Shown here piece by piece: positions 57,799 through 64,000 of a stretch of DNA of 64,000 bases. Below the pieces are notes generated by a model. That model saw only the letters and a list, made by a program, of their open reading frames with translations, was not told where the DNA came from and searched no databases. The DNA is taken from positions 124,001-188,000 of the forward strand of contig JBGTHP010000026.1 of the NCBI GenBank assembly GCA_041746105.1, in the 5' to 3' direction. Numbering within the stretch: position 1 is the stretch's first letter; each line of letters opens with the position of its first letter. The DNA is from JBFHRE01 sp041746105. Lineage in GTDB: Bacteria; Actinomycetota; Acidimicrobiia; Spongiisociales; ZC4RG35. Made by a program: the position numbers and the translations under genes.

Positions 57799-58509
57799 AT
57801 GATCGGTTTGTTGGTATGCGATCGCGTGCGCGACGAGTTTGTTGAGGCGGCCGGGGATTATCCCGACATGTTTCAGCGGCTGCTCGCCGACCGGCTGGAG
57901 CTCAAGCCGTTTTTTCTCATGGAGGACAACTTTCCGAACACTCCCCACGATTGCGACGGCTGGATCACGACCGGGTCGCGCCACTCCGTGTACGAGGACA
58001 TCCCGTGGATTCACCGTTTTGCAGATCTCACGCGCCAGATTGCGGCGTCCGGAGTGCCAATGGTCGGAGTCTGTTTTGGCCAGCAGATGATCGCGCATGC
58101 GCTCGGAGGAAGGGTGGAAAAATCCGACCGGGGTTGGGGGGTGGGGATAAAAGAAGTCACGGTCACCCAACCCCAACCATGGATGGGATCCTCCCCGTCC
58201 TCATTTCGGATTCTCAACTCTCACCAGGACCAGGTTGTCGAGGCACCTCCGGGAGCGACCGTCATCGCCTCCAACGCCCACTGCCCGGTCTCGGCAATGG
58301 CCCTTGGAGAAAACATCATCACGTTTCAGGGTCACCCCGAGTTCGAGCCGGCCTATTCAAGGGCTCTCATGGAAGCGCGGCGCGGGACACTGATTCCAGA
58401 AGAAGTCGTCGACGCCGGTCTTCTGTCTCTGGAGGTTGGCCCGGATCGAGAATTGCTGGTCGATTGGATCGTCCGGTTTTTCGAAATGCATCTTCCCCGG
58501 GCGGATTGA
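57799..58509 (+). CDS. Class I glutamine-amidotransferase-type gamma-glutamyl hydrolase
   Basis: A 236-residue class I GATase. The nucleophile Cys is in VGVCFGQQMIAHALGG (about residue 90), and the His and Glu in FQGHPEFEPAY (about residue 180). There is no synthetase domain, so it acts alone, like PuuD, which cleaves gamma-glutamyl-GABA. The ATG follows AAAAGGGG. It is 111 bases after the ALDH gene on the same strand. In this operon it would release glutamate and the oxidised amine, glycine in the ethanolamine case. Confidence 0.87.
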   Translation: MIGLLVCDRVRDEFVEAAGDYPDMFQRLLADRLELKPFFLMEDNFPNTPHDCDGWITTGSRHSVYEDIPWIHRFADLTRQIAASGVPMVGVCFGQQMIAHALGGRVEKSDRGWGVGIKEVTVTQPQPWMGSSPSSFRILNSHQDQVVEAPPGATVIASNAHCPVSAMALGENIITFQGHPEFEPAYSRALMEARRGTLIPEEVVDAGLLSLEVGPDRELLVDWIVRFFEMHLPRAD

Positions 58510-58522
58510 CACCGGGACCAAA

Positions 58523-58552
58523 AAGATGACCCGGTCGGAGCCGGTTCATCTT
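58523..58552. terminator. Bidirectional hairpin terminator
   Basis: AAGATGACCCGG (58523-58534) and CCGGTTCATCTT (58541-58552) pair with one mismatch around a 6-nt loop. It lies between the converging hydrolase and mscL genes and is A-rich on the left and T-rich on the right. Confidence 0.75.
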
Positions 58553-58572
58553 CGATTTGGTGTATTCGAGTC

Positions 58573-58947
58573 CTACTTGCGAAGCGAGTCTCGGATCTCG
58601 CGCAACAATACGACGTCTTCTGGGTCTGCCGCCACCTCTTCTGGTGCCTGCATTCTGTTGTAGGCCTTTACGACCATGAACATCACAAACCCGACGATGA
58701 CGAAGTTGATGAGAGCGGAGACAAAAGCGCCGACACTTCCAGCAGGTATACCCGTGGCGTCGTCAATCGTTCCGAACGTCATGGTGTTGGTGAGATCTGG
58801 AACGTTGAAGATCATGGCGATGAGCGGGCTGACGATTCGGTCGGTGAACGTCGATACCAACCCGGCAAACGCGGCGCCGAGCACGAACGCAACCGCGATA
58901 TCGACCAGGTTTCCTTTGGTTATGAAGTCTTTGAACTCCTTGATCAT
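58573..58947 (-). CDS. mscL: Large-conductance mechanosensitive channel
   Basis: A 124-residue MscL. It starts MIKEFKDFITKGNLVDIAVAFVLGAAF, the diagnostic N-terminal helix and TM1, has a short outer loop (DATGIPAGS) and TM2 (INFVIVGFVMFMVVKAYNRM), then a charged C-terminal helix. It is a pentameric emergency valve for osmotic downshock. The ATG is fixed by AAGGAGC; the open frame continues about 66 codons upstream without support. Confidence 0.96.
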   Translation of the reverse strand: MIKEFKDFITKGNLVDIAVAFVLGAAFAGLVSTFTDRIVSPLIAMIFNVPDLTNTMTFGTIDDATGIPAGSVGAFVSALINFVIVGFVMFMVVKAYNRMQAPEEVAADPEDVVLLREIRDSLRK

Positions 58948-59045
58948 GAGGCTCCTTTTTCTCTTTTCCTCGATCCAGGACCGTAGTTCCGCGCCGCAAC
59001 CATCCTCGAATCGATCTGAATCCCGCCGCGTCCGGCGGGTGCGGG

Positions 59046-59051
59046 TAGCCT
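59046..59051 (+). promoter_or_regulatory. -10 element for a leaderless transcript (small conserved-looking gene)
   Basis: TAGCCT is 7 nt before the ATG at 59059. No ribosome-binding site is seen. Confidence 0.55.
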
Positions 59052-59058
59052 GGCTCGA

Positions 59059-59442
59059 ATGCTCGAAGAACGCCCCCATCTCGCCACGATCGACCAGCAC
59101 ATCGAAGATGATCGGGCCGCGGTGGTCGTAACTGTCGGTCTTCACGATGCTTCATACTCCGGTGTGGCCGAGGGGCCTTCCGACTCGGCGCATCGTGCTC
59201 GACTGGTCGGGGAGGCGACGTTGCGGGCGGTGGAAGCGGTGATGGGCGGAGGTGCGACCTTCGATCTCACCGCCGTCGGCACTTCCGATCTTGGCCCGGT
59301 CAAGATCGCCCTCGCTCAGGTCAGGGAGCAGGGTTGGAGTGACTATTTGATCGGATCTTCCCTGGTTCGGGGCGGTGATCCGGCGTCGGCGACGGCCAAG
59401 GCGGTGCTCGACGCCATCAATCGGCGCATCGCCCGCACCTGA
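59059..59442 (+). CDS. Small protein of unknown function
   Basis: A 127-residue soluble protein. I do not recognise the family. The pattern VVVTVGLHDASYSGVAEG, then HRARLVGEATLRAVEAVMGG and FDLTAVGTSDLGPVKIALAQVRE, shows alternating strands and helices like a small alpha/beta domain (the strand-helix order recalls the LeuA regulatory domain or DSBA-like small folds, without firm support). It ends with a helix carrying basic residues (NRRIART). It is leaderless and sits between mscL and clpB, divergent from mscL. Confidence 0.75.
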   Translation: MLEERPHLATIDQHIEDDRAAVVVTVGLHDASYSGVAEGPSDSAHRARLVGEATLRAVEAVMGGGATFDLTAVGTSDLGPVKIALAQVREQGWSDYLIGSSLVRGGDPASATAKAVLDAINRRIART

Positions 59443-59487
59443 TCCGCCTCCTCAATCGGAAAATCCTGAAATCTCGTATCCCAAATC

Positions 59488-59515
59488 TGATATAATGACA
59501 CTCAGATTTACTGAG
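59488..59515 (+). promoter_or_regulatory. clpB promoter with extended -10 and adjacent palindrome
   Basis: TGATATAAT (59488-59496) is a perfect extended -10. Right after it, CTCAGATTTACTGAG (59501-59515) is an inverted repeat with CTCAG/CTGAG arms over the expected transcription start. A ribosome-binding site, GAGGGAG, overlaps the right arm. The palindrome may be a heat-shock operator, but it is not the HspR HAIR consensus (CTTGAGT-N7-ACTCAAG). Confidence 0.6.
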
Positions 59516-59523
59516 GGAGTTCG

Positions 59524-62091
59524 ATGGACCTTTCAAAACTGACCAATAAGAGCCAGCAGGCGCTGGTTGCTGCGCGCGACCAGGCGGTCGCACGCAATCA
59601 CTCTGGAATCCTTCCTGCCCATCTCCTCAGGGCGCTGTTGGCCCAGACCGACGGCATCGTCCTGCCTCTGCTGCAGGCGGTGGGGGTGACAGCGGCGGAG
59701 GTGCGTTCTGCCGCGGAATCAGTTCTCAATGCCCAGGCACAGGTATACGGCGGGTCGGAGCCCACGATGACACCCGATCTGTCGCGAGTGTTGGAGGCCG
59801 CCGATCGGAGGAGGGCAGACTTCAAAGATGACTACACCTCGGTGGAACATCTCCTGCTGGCCCTTGCGGAGTCCAAGGATCCTGCCGGCCAGGCTTTATC
59901 CGAGGCCGGGGTTGATCCCCAAACGATTTTGCAGGCGCTCAAGACCATTCGCGGCAATCAACGGGTGACATCTACAGACCCCGAGGCCACCTTCAATGCG
60001 CTAGAACAATATGGACGTGATCTCACGGTCCTTGCCCAGGAAGGGAAGCTGGACCCGGTCATCGGCCGCGACGAGGAGATCCGCCGCATCATCCAGGTGC
60101 TGTCGCGGCGAACCAAGAACAACCCGGTCCTCATTGGTGAACCAGGTGTCGGCAAAACCGCCGTCGTCGAGGGTCTCGCAAGACGCATCGCCGACGGTGA
60201 CGTTCCGGAAGGCCTAAAGAACAAGCGCATCGTGGCGCTCGACCTCGGGGCACTCGTCGCCGGTGCAAAATATCGAGGCGAGTTCGAGGAGAGACTCAAA
60301 GCCGTTCTCGACGAAATCCGATCAGCCGAAGGGTCGGTCATCACATTTCTCGATGAGTTGCACACACTGGTCGGCGCCGGTGCGGCCGAGGGCGCGATGG
60401 ACGCATCCAACATGCTCAAACCGATGCTGGCGCGGGGTGAACTGCGGATGGTCGGTGCTACCACTCTCGACGAGTATCGGAAATACATCGAAAAGGACGC
60501 CGCGTTGGAGCGAAGATTCCAACCTGTCTTCGTCGACGAACCTGGGATCGACGAAACCGTGGCGATACTTCGAGGACTCAAGGAACGTTATGAGATCCAC
60601 CACGGTGTGAGGATCACCGACTCCGCCCTGGTCGCGGCCGCAGCCTTGTCCCACCGTTATCTCCCGGCTCGCCAGTTGCCCGACAAGGCGATCGACCTGA
60701 TCGATGAATCGGCGAGCCGCCTCAGAATCGAAATCGACTCGATGCCGGAAGAGATCGATGATCTCAATCGAAGGATGATTCAGCTCGAGATCGAACGCCA
60801 AGGTTTGCGCAAGGAGACCGACGCTCCGTCGAGAGAACGGCTGGAGAGACTCGAGCGCGAGTTGGCCGACCTCGATGAAGAAGTTTCGGCGATGAACGCA
60901 CGCTGGCTGCTGGAGAAAGATGCCATCGCCGCCATCCGCAAGACAAAAGAGAGTATCGAGCAGGCCAAAGCGGACGGAGAGCGCGCCGAGCGCGCCGGTG
61001 ATCTGGAACGAGTCGCAGAGGTCAGATACGGGATTCTGCGAGGCCTCGGGGCCACGCTGGAACAACAACAACAGGACCTCGCATCGATCCATGAGAACGG
61101 AAGCATGCTCTCAGAAGAGGTCACCGAACATGACATCGCCGAGGTGGTGGCACGTTGGACCGGCATCCCGGTCGCCAAGCTGGTGCAGGGAGAGTCTGAG
61201 AGGTTGCTGGCGCTCGAGGACCACCTCCACCTGAGGATTGTCGGTCAGGAAGCAGCGGTGGCGGCGGTCGCAGGTGCGGTGAGGAGGAGTCGATCCGGGT
61301 TGTCCGATCCCAACCGCCCGATCGGTTCCTTCTTGTTCCTGGGTCCTACCGGTGTCGGCAAAACCGAGCTGGCGCGTAGCCTCGCCGACTTTTTGTTCGA
61401 CGACGAGAGGGCGATGGTCCGAATCGATATGTCCGAATACATGGAAAAACACTCGGTCAGCCGGCTCATCGGGGCCCCGCCTGGTTATGTCGGTTATGAA
61501 GAAGGCGGCCAGCTCACCGAGTCGGTGCGTCGCCGTCCCTTTGCGGTGGTTTTGCTCGATGAGATCGAGAAGGCCCATCCAGATGTCTTCAACGTCTTGC
61601 TTCAGGTACTCGACGATGGCCGACTGACCGACGGACAAGGACGCACGGTCGATTTCACAAATGTGGTTCTCATAATGACGTCCAACCTCGGTTCAGAGTT
61701 CATCCAGCCCGATCTTCCCGACGAGGTGGTTCATGAGCGCGTCATGCAGGCCGTTCGATCTGGCTTCCGCCCAGAATTCATCAACCGGGTCGACGACATC
61801 GTGGTTTTTTCCAGGCTGGGTATGTCAGATCTGAGAAAGATCGTCGAGATCCAACTTCACACCATGGAGGACCGTCTGGCCGAACGAAGGATGTCCATCG
61901 AGTTCACCGGTCAAGCCCTCGACCACCTCGCGGCAGAAGGGTTCGATCCCGTATTCGGAGCCCGGCCCCTGAAACGACTGATCCAACGCGAGATCGGTGA
62001 TGAGTTGGCGAAGCGAATTCTCGGCGGTGATTTTGTCGAGGGTGACACCATCAAGGTCGGCGTCGAGGATGGGGTCCTCACCTTCGTTTGA
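59524..62091 (+). CDS. clpB: ATP-dependent disaggregase ClpB
   Basis: An 855-residue ClpB, normal length. Two Clp N repeats come first, then AAA1 with Walker A GEPGVGKTAVVEG and Walker B FLDELHTLVGAG. The coiled-coil middle domain (about residues 400-530) identifies ClpB and separates it from ClpC/ClpA. AAA2 has Walker A GPTGVGKTELARS, Walker B VVLLDEIEKAHP and the ending GARPLKRLIQREI. It refolds aggregates with DnaK. The start ATG follows GAGGGAG, and a palindrome lies in the promoter. Confidence 0.97.
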   Translation: MDLSKLTNKSQQALVAARDQAVARNHSGILPAHLLRALLAQTDGIVLPLLQAVGVTAAEVRSAAESVLNAQAQVYGGSEPTMTPDLSRVLEAADRRRADFKDDYTSVEHLLLALAESKDPAGQALSEAGVDPQTILQALKTIRGNQRVTSTDPEATFNALEQYGRDLTVLAQEGKLDPVIGRDEEIRRIIQVLSRRTKNNPVLIGEPGVGKTAVVEGLARRIADGDVPEGLKNKRIVALDLGALVAGAKYRGEFEERLKAVLDEIRSAEGSVITFLDELHTLVGAGAAEGAMDASNMLKPMLARGELRMVGATTLDEYRKYIEKDAALERRFQPVFVDEPGIDETVAILRGLKERYEIHHGVRITDSALVAAAALSHRYLPARQLPDKAIDLIDESASRLRIEIDSMPEEIDDLNRRMIQLEIERQGLRKETDAPSRERLERLERELADLDEEVSAMNARWLLEKDAIAAIRKTKESIEQAKADGERAERAGDLERVAEVRYGILRGLGATLEQQQQDLASIHENGSMLSEEVTEHDIAEVVARWTGIPVAKLVQGESERLLALEDHLHLRIVGQEAAVAAVAGAVRRSRSGLSDPNRPIGSFLFLGPTGVGKTELARSLADFLFDDERAMVRIDMSEYMEKHSVSRLIGAPPGYVGYEEGGQLTESVRRRPFAVVLLDEIEKAHPDVFNVLLQVLDDGRLTDGQGRTVDFTNVVLIMTSNLGSEFIQPDLPDEVVHERVMQAVRSGFRPEFINRVDDIVVFSRLGMSDLRKIVEIQLHTMEDRLAERRMSIEFTGQALDHLAAEGFDPVFGARPLKRLIQREIGDELAKRILGGDFVEGDTIKVGVEDGVLTFV

Positions 62092-62099
62092 AGTCGGGT

Positions 62100-62125
62100 G
62101 ATCGGGCCGGTTATGGTGCCCGATC
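62100..62125 (+). terminator. Hairpin after clpB
   Basis: GATCGGGC (62100-62107) and GCCCGATC (62118-62125) form a perfect 8-bp stem with a 10-nt loop, nine bases after the clpB stop. No U-tract follows, so it may end transcription weakly or protect the mRNA end. Confidence 0.5.
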
Positions 62126-62212
62126 TGATCGGGAGGGCTGCGTCGACAAGAAATGCGGCTGAAAGCATCGGCTGGGTGATTCTGTGATCACCACGGCCAA
62201 GCAGAGGGCGCC

Positions 62213-64000
62213 GTGAGGAACGGAGGAATCGCGCGCCGGATTGCGCTTGGTTACACGATCACATTGTTGGTCAGTGGGGTGGTTCTGACCGCGGTTTTGG
62301 TCGGAGGCGGTCGTTTGGCCTCTGCGCCTATCCTCGCCCCCCTCCAGTCTGTCCCGCCTTTGGTCTCTCCATGTATCGGATCGTCCATCGCGGTGTTGCA
62401 GTCGGGAGTTTTTGTCGACATCCACGTTCCGGGCCCGGCCGGAGATGACACCCGTACAGGAGAGCTGGGCGAGCGTCTGGCAAGGGCGCGCCTCGACGCC
62501 ATGGGCAACGCAGCAGTTTCTCTGGAATGTCGCGATGGATCAATGCTCGGGGTCGAAATCGAGGTCGAGCACCAAGACTCCGAACCTGCTGCGCTGATCT
62601 GGATCGTCGAGAACGACATGATCCAATCTGGAGTGGTTCTGTCGCCCGACGATTTCCGCAGCGTCGACGATAACGGTCTAGACGGTGGCGAGTTGGTGGC
62701 AAGAATGCTGCTTGCCGTTGCGGTCGTTGTTGCGGCCGCCCGACTGGTGGGAGCGTTGTTCGCCAGGATCGGTCAACCGCATGTGATCGGTGAGATCGTC
62801 GCCGGGATCCTCCTCGGTCCTTCCCTTCTCGGCTTCCTCGCCCCTTCTGCCGTCGACTATCTCTTCCCTGGGGCCGTAGTCGACGTGCTTTCTGTGATGT
62901 CCCAGTTCGGGCTCGTGCTCTTCATGTTCTTGATCGGTTTGGAACTGGATCAATCGCTACTCCGCGGGTCAGGGCGGACGGCGGTTTTTGTCAGTCACGT
63001 CTCCATTCTTGCCCCGCTGGCAATGGGGGCGGCTTTGTCTTTCTGGCTCTATCCGCTCGTCGGATCGGGACAGTTCGGGGCCTTCTCCCTCTTTGTTGGT
63101 GCGGCTATGGCAATCACGGCGTTTCCGGTGCTCGCTCGAATTCTCACTGACAGTCGATTGTCAGGGACGCGCCTCGGGGTTCTGGCCATCACTTGCGCAG
63201 CAGTCGACGACGTGACCGCATGGTGTCTTCTGGCGATTGTTGTTGCCATCGCCCAGGCCAGCGGCGCCGGTGACGCACTCGCCACGATCGCTCTCGCCGC
63301 GGCCTTCATTGGAGTCATGATCTTCCTGATCAGACCCATGTTGAAGAGATTGGAGTGGGTGCACGCACGCCGGGGGCGGCTCGGGGCACAGATCACAGCG
63401 GCCATCCTGGTTGGTCTCTTGCTGAGTGCGTGGGCGACAGAAACGATCGGTATCCATGCGATCTTTGGCGCGTTTCTGGCGGGCGCGATTCTTCCGCGAT
63501 CAGGCGCCCTCGCCCGCGAGCTCACCGATCGACTCGAAGATCTCACAGTTCTTTTTCTTCTTCCTATCTTCTTTGCAGTGGTCGGACTCTCGACCAGCAT
63601 CGGGTTGCTCGACGAGCCGATTCACTGGTGGATCGCGGCGAGCGTGTTGGGGGTGGCTGTGCTCGGCAAGTGGGCGGCCGGGGGGCTGGCGGCTCGGTTC
63701 GCAGGAGAAGGTTGGCGCGACTCGAACGCTCTTGGCATCCTCATGAATACTCGTGGCCTCGCCGAGATCGTCATCCTCACCGTTGGCCGCGAACTCGGGG
63801 TCATCACACCAGTCTTGTTCACCGCAATGGTGCTCATGGCTCTCACGACCACATTCATGACGACTCCTCTTCTCCGGCTGTTCTACCGGCAGCGAAAATC
63901 CCTCACCGAGCCTGCTGCGCCCTCGTCCGCCGAACTAGACGTACTCGTGGCCATCGGGGATCCAACCACCGCCGACGGTTTGGTCGAACTGGCGGCCAAC
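62213..64000 (+). CDS. CPA2-type cation:proton antiporter with N-terminal extension (3' end cut)
   Basis: An open frame from a GTG at 62213 runs to the window edge, 596 codons. A first membrane helix (about residues 10-30) is followed by an extracytoplasmic-looking domain of about 120 residues with three cysteines. The antiporter core follows: RIGQPHVIGEIVAGILLGPSLLG, FMFLIGLELDQSLL, ITAFPVLARILTDSRL, CAAVDDVTAWCLLAI (the Asp-Asp ion site) and MNTRGLAEIVIL, all typical of KefB/NapA/GerN-type exchangers. The last residues (LDVLVAIGDPTTADGL) look like the start of a UspA-like domain. A GGAG lies near the start. It moves K+ or Na+ against protons. Confidence 0.88.
   Translation, partial: MRNGGIARRIALGYTITLLVSGVVLTAVLVGGGRLASAPILAPLQSVPPLVSPCIGSSIAVLQSGVFVDIHVPGPAGDDTRTGELGERLARARLDAMGNAAVSLECRDGSMLGVEIEVEHQDSEPAALIWIVENDMIQSGVVLSPDDFRSVDDNGLDGGELVARMLLAVAVVVAAARLVGALFARIGQPHVIGEIVAGILLGPSLLGFLAPSAVDYLFPGAVVDVLSVMSQFGLVLFMFLIGLELDQSLLRGSGRTAVFVSHVSILAPLAMGAALSFWLYPLVGSGQFGAFSLFVGAAMAITAFPVLARILTDSRLSGTRLGVLAITCAAVDDVTAWCLLAIVVAIAQASGAGDALATIALAAAFIGVMIFLIRPMLKRLEWVHARRGRLGAQITAAILVGLLLSAWATETIGIHAIFGAFLAGAILPRSGALARELTDRLEDLTVLFLLPIFFAVVGLSTSIGLLDEPIHWWIAASVLGVAVLGKWAAGGLAARFAGEGWRDSNALGILMNTRGLAEIVILTVGRELGVITPVLFTAMVLMALTTTFMTTPLLRLFYRQRKSLTEPAAPSSAELDVLVAIGDPTTADGLVELAAN

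Noticed and set aside
1..64000. CRISPR arrays, prophage, integrases, transposases or toxin-antitoxin pairs
   Set aside because: No repeat-spacer pattern and no such proteins were found on either strand.

Overview
The window is a contiguous, gene-dense, high-GC piece of bacterial chromosome. I infer an actinobacterium, most likely an uncultured relative of the Acidimicrobiia. The grounds are the F420/PPOX-type enzymes, many GTG and some TTG starts, 4-bp start/stop overlaps, lipoproteins with Thr/Pro-rich linkers, and a run of genes whose only initiation signal is a TAnnnT hexamer 6-7 nt before the start codon (leaderless mRNAs). No rRNA, tRNA, CRISPR array, integrase or insertion sequence was seen. 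Both ends cut a gene.

Positions 1-31,000 form a catabolic region of short, divergent or convergent operons: three M20 amidohydrolases counting one later at 46 kb, two paralogous class I/II aminotransferases, two RraA-like aldolases, an HpaI aldolase, a formamidase, an N-terminal-cysteine Ntn-hydrolase, a CocE-type esterase, three alpha/beta hydrolases, SDR and zinc dehydrogenases, a FAH-family hydrolase, an LLM F420 oxidoreductase, three PPOX proteins and a complete dipeptide/oligopeptide-type ABC importer. The importer is split between two convergent operons. A GntR/FCD regulator lies inside the region, and a KDPG aldolase/KDG kinase pair closes it. Six divergent gene pairs here share one short AT-rich island each, and five of these read as a -10 hexamer on both strands.

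Positions 31,000-42,600 are core functions: TetR regulator, polyphosphate kinase, the phosphate operon pstSCAB-phoU followed by a PhoB/PhoR-like two-component pair, then dxs. A PHO-box-like repeat precedes pstS. From 42,800 to 52,300 come a CapA-type lipoprotein, a PQQ-type propeller, an acyl-ACP desaturase, an M20 hydrolase, a small lipoprotein, a PadR / HAAS-NfeD / SPFH membrane-stress operon and a CBS-nucleotidyltransferase protein.

The most interesting part is 52,348-58,509. A tandem glycine riboswitch heads an ethanolamine-permease-like transporter, a gamma-glutamyl-ligase-type glutamine synthetase homologue, an SDR alcohol dehydrogenase, an aldehyde dehydrogenase and a class I glutamine-amidotransferase hydrolase. 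Read as a pathway this is ethanolamine import, gamma-glutamylation, two oxidations to gamma-glutamylglycine, and hydrolysis to glutamate plus glycine. The predicted end product is the ligand of the riboswitch at the head of the operon. After it come mscL, a small unknown protein, clpB and a cation:proton antiporter that runs off the end.
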